A DNA stretch of 52,447 bases. Origin: an uncultured bacterium. GTDB taxonomy: Bacteria > Verrucomicrobiota > Lentisphaeria > Oligosphaerales > Oligosphaeraceae. The DNA lies in NCBI GenBank assembly GCA_902776645.1, contig CACYQT010000020.1, forward strand, positions 1 to 52,447. Direction: 5' to 3'. Both the position numbers and the translations under genes were made by a program. The notes under the pieces are model-generated. The model made no database searches and was not told the origin of the DNA. It saw only the letters and a program-made list of their open reading frames with translations. This document shows, in pieces, positions 1 to 7,119 of this stretch; positions within the stretch are counted from its first letter, which is position 1, and every line of letters starts with the position of its first letter.

Positions 1-140
1 ACCGCGGCACACGCCACCGCAAGAACCTCCCCGTCCACGGGCAGCGCACCAAGACCAACGCCCGTACACGCAAGGGCGGCAAGAAGACGGTCGGCGCCAT
101 CCGCGACAGGACCGAACGTAAGCAGGCCAACGCGAAGTAA
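1..140 (+). CDS. rpsM: Ribosomal protein uS13 (S13), C-terminal 45 residues, 5' end outside window
   Basis: Read in the frame that begins at base 3, these bases encode the last 45 residues of small-subunit protein uS13, which contacts 16S rRNA in the 30S head and the P-site tRNA. The segment [19 protein letters not shown] followed by a lysine-rich tail (KGGKKTVGA) is the family signature near the C-terminus. The stop is TAA at 138-140. The start lies before the window, so length and start cannot be judged. rpsK follows after 29 bases, the conserved order of the alpha operon, so the two are almost certainly co-transcribed. Confidence 0.97.
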   Translation, partial: RGTRHRKNLPVHGQRTKTNARTRKGGKKTVGAIRDRTERKQANAK

Positions 141-169
141 TAATCTACCAATAATATAGGAACGTAAAC

Positions 170-601
170 ATGGCAGAAGAGCAAGTCACCACTCCTGAAA
201 CGACCGAGGCGGCACCTGTCGAAGTCAAACGCAAAGTCAAAGGCGGAAGACAGGTCCTTCAGGGCATCGTCCACGTCGATTCAACATTCAACAACACCCG
301 CGTCGCCATTTCGGACATGCAGGGCAACATCCTGTCCTGGTCCACCGGCGGCAAGCTCGGATACAAGGGCTCCCGTAAATCCACAGCCTACGTCGCCCAG
401 CTCATCGCGACAGACGCCGCGAAGAAGGCCATGGCGACCTACGGCCTCAAGGAAGTCGAAATCGAAGTCAAAGGGCCGGGCGCCGGCCGTGAATCCGCCG
501 TCCGCGGCATCGCCGCGGCCGGTCTCGAAATCACGGTGCTTCGCGATGTCACCCCCCTGCCGCACAACGGCTGCAGACCGCCGAAAAGACGCCGCGTCTG
601 A
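170..601 (+). CDS. rpsK: Ribosomal protein uS11 (S11)
   Basis: A 143-residue uS11, part of the 30S platform near the mRNA exit. The conserved core runs from about residue 25 ([18 protein letters not shown]) through [14 protein letters not shown] to the C-terminal [18 protein letters not shown], which is diagnostic. The first 20 residues are an acidic, threonine/proline-rich extension ([16 protein letters not shown]) that makes the protein about 14 residues longer than the usual 129. The start at 170 has only a weak upstream purine stretch (AGGAA at 158-162). It follows rpsM after 29 bases and precedes rpoA after 104 bases. The usual rpsD gene is missing between rpsK and rpoA. Confidence 0.97.
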   Translation: MAEEQVTTPETTEAAPVEVKRKVKGGRQVLQGIVHVDSTFNNTRVAISDMQGNILSWSTGGKLGYKGSRKSTAYVAQLIATDAAKKAMATYGLKEVEIEVKGPGAGRESAVRGIAAAGLEITVLRDVTPLPHNGCRPPKRRRV

Positions 602-705
602 CAGACCACTGTCCCGTTTTCGTCTTTTTCCCCGTCCGCGATTTCCCTTGGAACTGACGCTCCATCGCGCGGACATCTGCAACGTTTTTTACGAAGGAGA
701 ACAAC

Positions 706-1755
706 ATGCCAGGCATTGAAGGATTCGAGCTCCCCCAAAAAGTCGATGTTGAAATTAGCGATGTGAATGAATTCGGCGTGCCGCTGAAAGCCACATTCAC
801 CACGGAACCTTGGGCGCACGGATTCGGCAACACCATCGGTAACGCACTTCGCCGAGTCCTGCTCTCGTCAATGGAAGGGGTCGCTGTCTCCAGCATCCTC
901 ATCCCGAAGGTCGCCCATGAATTCAGCTCCATCCCCGATGTTCTCGAAGATGTCATGGACATCATCCTCAACATCAAGAAACTGAAATTCACATGCGACG
1001 GCGAAACGCCCCATTCCGTGGAACTCTACGCCGACAAAGCCGGTCCTGTCACAGGCGCCAACATCCGTGAAGACGGAATCGTCACCGTCCTGAACAAAGA
1101 CCAGATCATCTGCACATTGGACACGGACCGCCAGTTCGAAATGCATCTCGAACTGGACCGCGGCAAAGGATACCGCCCGTCCGAACTGAACAAACGAGAC
1201 GACCAGCCCATCGGGACCATCCCCGTGGACTGCCTCTTCTCCCCCATCGAACGCGTCTCCTATGACGTCCAGGCCTGCCGCGTCGGCTCCAACACCGACT
1301 ATGACCGCCTCGAACTGACGGTCTGGGCCGATGGCCGCATCGATCCGCGCGACGCCGTCAAGAAAGCCGCGCGCATTCTGACGGACCACCTTTCCGTCTT
1401 CATCGGCGATGCCAAGGAATCCGCCGGCGGAAGCGCCCAGGTGGACATCCCCGAATTCGATGAGGAAAGCCTTGATAAAATCCAAAAGCTGTGCCAAGGA
1501 GTCGATACCCTCGAGTTCTCCGTTCGCGCCGTCAACGTTCTCGAAGCGTTGCAGATCAAGCATATCTTCGAACTCGTTGAGAAGCCCGAATCCGAACTGC
1601 TCAAACATCGGAACTGCGGCAAGAAAACCGTTCAGGAAATCAAACAGAAACTGCAGGACATCAACCTCGGCATCGGTATGACCCTGACGGATGATATCAA
1701 AAATGAAGTGACTCGCCGTATCGCGGCAGAGCAAATTCCGAACAAAGAGGATTGA
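706..1755 (+). CDS. rpoA: RNA polymerase alpha subunit
   Basis: A 349-residue alpha subunit of RNA polymerase. The N-terminal domain (about 1-235) carries the dimerisation and assembly motifs, seen here as EPWAHGFGNTIGNALRRVLLSS near residue 30 and GYRPSELNKRD near 155. The C-terminal domain (about 265-335) contains the DNA- and activator-binding helices around the segment SELLKHRNCGKKTVQEIKQKL. A strong Shine-Dalgarno (AAGGAG, about 694-699) precedes the ATG. Length is slightly above the E. coli 329 because of a charged tail. rplQ begins 5 bases after the stop, so the two genes are tightly linked. Confidence 0.98.
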   Translation: MPGIEGFELPQKVDVEISDVNEFGVPLKATFTTEPWAHGFGNTIGNALRRVLLSSMEGVAVSSILIPKVAHEFSSIPDVLEDVMDIILNIKKLKFTCDGETPHSVELYADKAGPVTGANIREDGIVTVLNKDQIICTLDTDRQFEMHLELDRGKGYRPSELNKRDDQPIGTIPVDCLFSPIERVSYDVQACRVGSNTDYDRLELTVWADGRIDPRDAVKKAARILTDHLSVFIGDAKESAGGSAQVDIPEFDEESLDKIQKLCQGVDTLEFSVRAVNVLEALQIKHIFELVEKPESELLKHRNCGKKTVQEIKQKLQDINLGIGMTLTDDIKNEVTRRIAAEQIPNKED

Positions 1756-1760
1756 CCTAG

Positions 1761-2255
1761 ATGAGACATCGTAAGCACACTTTTAAGATCGGCCGCACGT
1801 CCGGTCACCGCAAGGCCTTGCTGGCCAATGCAGTCTGCAGCTTGATCGAGCATGGTCGCATCAAAACCACGCTTGTCAAGGCCAAGGAAATCCGCCGCGT
1901 CGCTGAAAAAATGGTGACCTTCGGGAAGATGGGCCTCGAAGAGAAGGACGAGGCACTTAAGAAGAGCAAAACGCTCCATGCCCGCAAGCTCGCCATCGCG
2001 ACCCTGCACCAGGTGGACAAGGTTCGCACCTTGTTCGACGTCATCGCTCCCGGATTCAAGAACCGCCCCGGCGGCTATACCCGTATCATGAAGCTCGGTC
2101 CGCGCATCGGCGACGCCGCGGAAATGTGCATCATCGAATTCGTTGAAAACGACGAGACCGTCAAGGCCCGCAAGGAAGCTCCTGCGGCAGCCGAAGCAGC
2201 TCCCGCGGCTGAAGAGGCCCCCAAGGCCGAAGAAGCCCCGAAAGCTGAAAACTGA
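1761..2255 (+). CDS. rplQ: Ribosomal protein bL17 (L17) with alanine/glutamate/proline-rich tail
   Basis: A 164-residue bL17 of the large subunit. The conserved part (1-120) starts MRHRKHTFKIGRTSGHRKALLANAV and includes GRIKTTLVKAKEIRRVAEKMVT and GGYTRIMKLGPRIGDAAEMCIIE. The last 35 residues are a low-complexity tail of A, E, P and K (EAAPAAEEAPKAEEAPKAE), a common but functionally unassigned bL17 extension. The purine-rich AGAGG at 1746-1750, inside the 3' end of rpoA, serves as ribosome binding site, so translation is probably coupled. The alpha operon ends here: a rho-independent terminator follows at 2297. Confidence 0.97.
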   Translation: MRHRKHTFKIGRTSGHRKALLANAVCSLIEHGRIKTTLVKAKEIRRVAEKMVTFGKMGLEEKDEALKKSKTLHARKLAIATLHQVDKVRTLFDVIAPGFKNRPGGYTRIMKLGPRIGDAAEMCIIEFVENDETVKARKEAPAAAEAAPAAEEAPKAEEAPKAEN

Positions 2256-2296
2256 CAACGTCAAGCCTGAATAATCTGTTCAGGCAACGAATGAAA

Positions 2297-2330
2297 AAGC
2301 CGGCAGCATCCACGTTGCCGGCTTGTTTTG
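2297..2330 (+). terminator. Rho-independent terminator of the alpha operon
   Basis: AAGCCGGCA (2297-2305) pairs perfectly with TGCCGGCTT (2316-2324) across a 10-base loop and is followed by GTTTTG. It lies 41 bases after the rplQ stop and just before the peptidase gene, so it ends the ribosomal operon. Confidence 0.85.
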
Positions 2331-2352
2331 TATTATAACAAGCCCTCCCTCC

Positions 2353-5235
2353 ATGTTCACACCAATATCAACAACGGAAATCACGCAACTTGGCATCACG
2401 GCCAGGAGATTCCGCCATCCGTGCGGCATGGAAGTGCTCAGCCTCGAATGCGACGACACGGAAAACCTCTGCGCAGTAGGCTTCCACACCATCCCGGAGG
2501 ACAGCTCCGGCGTTCAGCACATCATTGAGCATTGCGTCTGCGAAGGCTCGATCCATTTTCCCGTCAGATCGCCCTTCTCCGAGCTGGAACGCACCAGCAT
2601 GGCGACCATTCTCAACGCATTCACCTACAATGACCATACCGTCTTCCCCTTCGCGTCTGTCAACCCGACGGATTTCTTCAACATCTTCGAAGTCTATTGG
2701 GACTGCGTCTTCCATCCGACGCTCAAACCGGAAGTTTTTCGCCAGGAAGGCTGGCATCTCGCCTTCCAATCCCCTCGTATCAGTTCAAAGCTCATCGAAA
2801 ACGGAATCGTCCTCAACGAAATGAACGCCACAATGGCCGAACTGGACTCCGTCATCGAAAACGAACTGCTGAAAAAACTTCTGCCTGAATTCCCGCTGTC
2901 CAAAAACTCCGGCGGCGATCCGGAGCAAATCGTCCGCCTTTCATACGAAGACTTTCTAGCCTACTACCACGCGCATTACGTCCCGTCCAACTCCAAAATT
3001 CTCCTCTACGGGAACATCCCGACGGAACGGAAGCTGGATTTCATAGAACGCCATCTGGCGGGATTGGACATGGCCGCCGCCGTGCCTCCGCCGTCGCAAT
3101 CAGCCCCCCACCCTTGGTTCTCGCCACAAAACGCCACGATTCCAGTCGTTGCGCAACCGGGCCTCCCCGCGGAAGAACAGACCGCATGGGCATGCGCATG
3201 GCTCGTGGACGCCCACGCATCAATCCAGACGAAACTTCTGGCGGACCTCCTTGATTCCATCCTGTTCGACACGGAAGGCGCGCCATTGAAAAAGGCAGTT
3301 CTCGAATCCGGGCTTGCGGATGATCTCGCCTCCAATTCCGGCTTCGAGACGGAAACGCCGCAGGTCGTCTTCACCGTCGGCGCGACCGGCCTCAAGCAGG
3401 AAGACATCCCCGAACTCCGCAAACGCGTCATGGACACACTGCGCCAATTCGCGGAAAAAGGTCCGACGGATCTGCAGCTCGCCACCGCGTTCCGCCAGCT
3501 GAAAATCGAAAAGCTGGAAATCGACGGCGCCTTCCTCTACAATCTCATCGACGATGTCTTCGACGGATGGTTGCACGACGACGATCCGCTCTCCATGCTG
3601 GACAGCGCCAAGGCGCTGGACAATCTGGAAGCCATGCTTCACGCGAATCCAAGACTCCTGCCCGATTTCGTCCAAAACAAGATCATCGACAACGTCCGTT
3701 CTGTTGATCTCCAGTTTCTTCCGGACTTCAAGCTTGGCGCACACAAAACACGAGCAAAGGAAAAACGCCTTCGCGAACTCAAGAGCGGCATGTCGAAAGA
3801 ACAGTTGAAGACCATCGTCGAGCAGCAAAAGCAACTGCTTCAACGTCAGACGACGCCGGATTCACCACAAGCGCTCGCCACCCTGCCCGCATTGTCGCGA
3901 AAGGACATTTCCCCCTATCCGCTCGAATTCCATCCGGAACGGCTGACGGCAGACGACCAGCCGCCCATCCTGTCGGAAGATGTCCGCACAAACGGCCTGC
4001 ACTACCTGAAAATCACATTTCCGTTGGAAATCTTCAGCAAGGAGGAACTGGACATCCTCCCGTTCTTCACCTCCATGCTCAACCATGTCGGCACGGCCAG
4101 ACATGACTACGCGCTGTTCGACGACTTGCTTGCGGCCGCTGGGGCCGACATGGAATTCGACTATTCGATTGAAAGCGGCATCGCCGAAGGCTCCCCCCTG
4201 CACGGGCTCCTCTCCTGCCGATTCAGCGCATTGGACGAAACATGGCCCCAAGCCCTTGACTACCTGAACGAGCGGTTGACCAGCACGGTCTTCACCGAAC
4301 GCAAACGAATCATGGAGCTGCTTCGCCAGCGCAACAGCAAATACAGGCTCTCCGTACAGGAGGACGCGCATCTGTTCACCCGTATGCGGGCTGGAGCGGG
4401 ACTGACAACACAGGCGGACTGCATCGAACACTGGCAGGGCCTAACCCATTATCTCGCCTGCCGCCGTGCGGCTGCCATGACGTCGTCCAAGCTGACACCG
4501 CTTCTGGAACGTTTTGAAGCGATGATGGCCAAACTGGCCGTCGCCACGCCGCTTGCCGTCACGCATGTCGGCCCCGCCTCCGGGCGGAACGCGTTGCTGG
4601 ACCGCTGGCGGCTGCCAACGGCGCGGAAAGCGCCGCCATTCGCGATTCCACGCGAATGGTCGTTCCCGAGAAACGGACGAAACGAAGCCTACCCCCTCTC
4701 CTGCGACGTCGGCGCGACGGCGCTCTACCATCGTGCCCCCACATTTGCATCTTCCGATTGCGCCGCTCTTTGCGTCTACGCGGAACTGCTTGGAAACGGC
4801 CCCGTCTGGGAGCAAATCCGCATCCAGCGCGGCGCATACGGCGCCTCATGCCGATACTTCCCGTTCGAAGGCCTGTGGTACATCGGTTCGGCACGCGATC
4901 CCAATCCGTTGGCCACCATGGACATCCTGTCGGCGATCGACCAAACCGACCATGCCTGGACGGACCGCGAACTGGAAGGCGCCATCATCACCCAGCTCAA
5001 GGAGGCACCGCCCCGCCCCGCAAGACGCTGCGACACGCTCATGTTCGCCGAACTCACGGGCTTCAGCTACGATTTGCGGCTACGGCACCGCCAGCAGCTC
5101 CTGCAACTTTCGTTGCAGGACGTCCGTCAAGCCGCCGAACGCATGCGCGACGCCGTCGGTTCCGAACGGAACATCTGCATCGCCGCAAGCAGGCCGCTTC
5201 TCAAAAAATCATCCTTGAATCTCATATCCATTTAA
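2353..5235 (+). CDS. M16C (PreP/insulinase-like) zinc metallopeptidase
   Basis: A 960-residue peptidase of family M16, subfamily C (presequence protease/falcilysin type), which degrades unstructured peptides inside a closed two-half chamber. The inverted zinc motif is HIIEH (H56, E59, H60), and the third ligand is Glu156 in GIVLNEMNA, a 96-residue spacing that matches PreP-type enzymes. ASVNPTDFFNIFEVYWDCVF near 101-120 is also typical. A central M16C-associated region and a non-catalytic C-terminal half follow. No signal peptide is seen, so a cytoplasmic role in peptide turnover is likely. A TTG at 2323 is in frame but lies inside the upstream terminator, so ATG 2353 is preferred. The next gene starts 10 bases after the stop, suggesting co-transcription. 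Confidence 0.9.
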   Translation: MFTPISTTEITQLGITARRFRHPCGMEVLSLECDDTENLCAVGFHTIPEDSSGVQHIIEHCVCEGSIHFPVRSPFSELERTSMATILNAFTYNDHTVFPFASVNPTDFFNIFEVYWDCVFHPTLKPEVFRQEGWHLAFQSPRISSKLIENGIVLNEMNATMAELDSVIENELLKKLLPEFPLSKNSGGDPEQIVRLSYEDFLAYYHAHYVPSNSKILLYGNIPTERKLDFIERHLAGLDMAAAVPPPSQSAPHPWFSPQNATIPVVAQPGLPAEEQTAWACAWLVDAHASIQTKLLADLLDSILFDTEGAPLKKAVLESGLADDLASNSGFETETPQVVFTVGATGLKQEDIPELRKRVMDTLRQFAEKGPTDLQLATAFRQLKIEKLEIDGAFLYNLIDDVFDGWLHDDDPLSMLDSAKALDNLEAMLHANPRLLPDFVQNKIIDNVRSVDLQFLPDFKLGAHKTRAKEKRLRELKSGMSKEQLKTIVEQQKQLLQRQTTPDSPQALATLPALSRKDISPYPLEFHPERLTADDQPPILSEDVRTNGLHYLKITFPLEIFSKEELDILPFFTSMLNHVGTARHDYALFDDLLAAAGADMEFDYSIESGIAEGSPLHGLLSCRFSALDETWPQALDYLNERLTSTVFTERKRIMELLRQRNSKYRLSVQEDAHLFTRMRAGAGLTTQADCIEHWQGLTHYLACRRAAAMTSSKLTPLLERFEAMMAKLAVATPLAVTHVGPASGRNALLDRWRLPTARKAPPFAIPREWSFPRNGRNEAYPLSCDVGATALYHRAPTFASSDCAALCVYAELLGNGPVWEQIRIQRGAYGASCRYFPFEGLWYIGSARDPNPLATMDILSAIDQTDHAWTDRELEGAIITQLKEAPPRPARRCDTLMFAELTGFSYDLRLRHRQQLLQLSLQDVRQAAERMRDAVGSERNICIAASRPLLKKSSLNLISI

Positions 5236-5245
5236 AACAAAAGAC

Positions 5246-5929
5246 ATGTCATTCACCGCCCTCATAGACATCACAAGACCGGACGCGGACCTTCCGGCGG
5301 AAGGCGCCATTCCCGTCCTCAATCTTCCGGAAAGACAGGATCGTGACCTCTGGATTCCAAGGCTCATCCACGCCAAGAAGCCATTCGCCATCGCCTCGCT
5401 GGACGCCATATCGCATGAGGAAGTCACGCGTCTGGCGGAAACCAGCAGACGCCGCAAGCTTCCCGTCGCCATCCTCAACGCCTACCGCCTCATTCCGGTA
5501 TTCGCCCGACTGCGGGAAGTCGTCGTGTCCGGATGTCTTGGGAAAATGAATGCCGTTCAAGTCCATGTTCCGGCCGCGATATCCGCCGTTCTCTGCGCCG
5601 ATATCGCCCTGTGGCTTCTTCCCGCAGCCTCCGCCGAAAACCTTTCGGCCGCTTCCGACAACAGGATAGCCGTCGCCGTGACCGGTTCCAACGGCAAAGC
5701 GGACGCCATTCTGGACATGGCCGCACGCAAGGCCTCCCTCGCCGTCCGCATCGGCGAGACACACCGTGAAATCGCCGTTCCTCAAATGACTTCCGCAGTC
5801 ACGGCGGAGCGCGACATTCTGTCCAACACCCTTCCGGCGGCGCATCGCTGGCCGCTCCTCATGCACGCCGACGACGCGGCTTCGGCCATCGTGATGGCCG
5901 AAGCCTTCACGACAAACGGCAAAAAATAG
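5246..5929 (+). CDS. Uncharacterised protein resembling a shortened, diverged Gfo/Idh/MocA oxidoreductase
   Basis: A 227-residue protein that is not confidently assigned. Residues 44-95 read like the middle of Gfo/Idh/MocA-family oxidoreductases: KPFAIASLDAISHEEVTRLAE takes the place of the EKP-containing helix, and NAYRLIPVFARLREVVVSGCLG matches the segment that normally reads R-x-x-P-x-x-x-x-L-K-x-x-I-x-x-G-x-I/L-G. The N-terminal dinucleotide-binding fold with GxGxxG is absent, the EKP lysine motif is lost, and the C-terminal domain is short. If the relation is real, it cannot bind NAD(P) in the usual way. It sits 10 bases after the peptidase gene and is probably in its operon. No clear Shine-Dalgarno is present. 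Confidence 0.6.
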   Translation: MSFTALIDITRPDADLPAEGAIPVLNLPERQDRDLWIPRLIHAKKPFAIASLDAISHEEVTRLAETSRRRKLPVAILNAYRLIPVFARLREVVVSGCLGKMNAVQVHVPAAISAVLCADIALWLLPAASAENLSAASDNRIAVAVTGSNGKADAILDMAARKASLAVRIGETHREIAVPQMTSAVTAERDILSNTLPAAHRWPLLMHADDAASAIVMAEAFTTNGKK

Positions 5930-5939
5930 ACGGAATTGC

Positions 5940-5967
5940 TTGAAATCACAACATCAAGTAGTAAATT
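5940..5967 (+). promoter_or_regulatory. Possible sigma-70-type promoter for rplM-rpsI
   Basis: TTGAAA (5940-5945), a 16-base spacer, then TAAATT (5962-5967) in the AT-rich gap before rplM. This is only a pattern match, but some promoter is expected here because the ribosomal pair is separated from the upstream gene by 91 bases. Confidence 0.35.
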
Positions 5968-6020
5968 AACAGTTCATCATAATTCCAAAACACATTCACA
6001 TATCAACTCAGGTAACATTC

Positions 6021-6464
6021 ATGGAACAGAAGACCTATCTTCCGAAAGTCAACGAAATCGAGCGCAAGTGGCATGTCATCAATGCCGAAGGCCTGGTTCT
6101 CGGCCGTCTTGCCGTTCAGATCGCCAACATCCTCCGTGGCCGCAACAAGGCCATCTACACCCCCCATCTTGACACCGGTGACTTCGTCATCGTCATCAAC
6201 GCCGAAAAGGTCGTCCTGACCGGCCGCAAAGACACCCGCAAGATCTATCAGGACTACTCCGGCTACATGGGCGGTCTCCGCGAGCAGACGGCGGATGTCA
6301 TCCGCAAAAAGCATCCGGAACGCCTGATTCTGGACGCCGTCTGGGGCATGATGCCGAAAGGCCGTCTTGGCCGTGAACAGTTCAAGAAACTGAAAGTCTA
6401 CGCCGGCCCGGAGCATCCGCACATGGCGCAGAAGGCCGAACCGCTCGAAATCACCATCTCATAA
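6021..6464 (+). CDS. rplM: Ribosomal protein uL13 (L13)
   Basis: A 147-residue uL13, an early-assembling large-subunit protein. Recognisable segments are [49 protein letters not shown], then the [10 protein letters not shown] motif, and [36 protein letters not shown] close to the C-terminus. Length is normal (E. coli 142). A weak AGG (6010-6012) precedes the ATG. rpsI follows after 45 bases, the conserved rplM-rpsI pair. Confidence 0.97.
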   Translation: MEQKTYLPKVNEIERKWHVINAEGLVLGRLAVQIANILRGRNKAIYTPHLDTGDFVIVINAEKVVLTGRKDTRKIYQDYSGYMGGLREQTADVIRKKHPERLILDAVWGMMPKGRLGREQFKKLKVYAGPEHPHMAQKAEPLEITIS

Positions 6465-6509
6465 TCATCAATCATCAAATATATATAGTTAGGAGCCAAA
6501 AGGAAAAAC

Positions 6510-6908
6510 ATGTCCGAACCCAACGAAGTTTACATTGCCGTCGGCAGACGCAAGACCGCCAGCGCGCGTGTCCGTCTCATCCCGGGGACTGGCAAAGTCA
6601 CCGTCAACAAACGCGCTTTCGAAGATTATTTCCCCACCGAAGCCATGCGCGGCTTCGCAGTGCAGCCTCTCGTCATCACCGGCAAACAGGCTGACTTCGA
6701 CGTCATCGCCAATATCACGGGTGGCGGAAACATCGGCCAGGCCGGTGCTCTTCGTCACGGCATCACCCGCGCCCTCATGCTCTTCAATGCAGAACTTCGC
6801 CCCACCCTCAAGGCCGCCGGCATGGTGACCCGCGACTCCCGGGAGAAGGAACGTAAGAAGCCCGGTCGCCCCGGCGCCCGCAAACGCTTCCAGTTCTCCA
6901 AGCGTTAA
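6510..6908 (+). CDS. rpsI: Ribosomal protein uS9 (S9)
   Basis: A 132-residue uS9, whose C-terminal tail reaches the P-site tRNA anticodon loop. The family signatures are GRRKTASARVRLIPGTGKVTVN near the start, the central GGGNIGQAGALRHGITRAL, and the basic end KKPGRPGARKRFQFSKR with its terminal arginine. AAAAGGA (6498-6504) is a well-placed ribosome binding site. It is the second gene of the rplM-rpsI transcript and is followed by a strong terminator. Confidence 0.97.
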   Translation: MSEPNEVYIAVGRRKTASARVRLIPGTGKVTVNKRAFEDYFPTEAMRGFAVQPLVITGKQADFDVIANITGGGNIGQAGALRHGITRALMLFNAELRPTLKAAGMVTRDSREKERKKPGRPGARKRFQFSKR

Positions 6909-6930
6909 TTCGCCTTTACGCCTCCTTTCA

Positions 6931-6966
6931 ACGGACGGTGCCATATCGCACCGCCCGTTTTTTTTT
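6931..6966 (+). terminator. Rho-independent terminator after rpsI
   Basis: ACGGACGGTGC (6931-6941) pairs with GCACCGCCCGT (6948-6958) with one mismatch and a 6-base loop, and runs directly into nine T residues (6958-6966). It ends the rplM-rpsI unit 22 bases after the stop. Confidence 0.9.
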
Positions 6967-7011
6967 GCGCAAAAAGACCAAAAGAACACCACCTACCTTC
7001 CATTTGGCGAC

Positions 7012-7039
7012 TTGCATATCGCCAACAAACTGTTAAGTT
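7012..7039 (+). promoter_or_regulatory. Possible promoter for bamA
   Basis: TTGCAT (7012-7017), a 16-base spacer and TAAGTT (7034-7039), located after the rpsI terminator and 80 bases before the bamA start. A pattern match only. Confidence 0.3.
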
Positions 7040-7119
7040 ATGGATGAGTCAATTTGCCTGCATTCCCGCAGGTCGTCTGTCCTTTTGCAATCACATGCAC
7101 TTTCCTTTTGGAGAAGCTT

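Noticed and set aside
2323..2352. Earlier TTG start for the M16C peptidase
   Set aside because: It lies inside the rho-independent terminator and adds residues not seen in the family.
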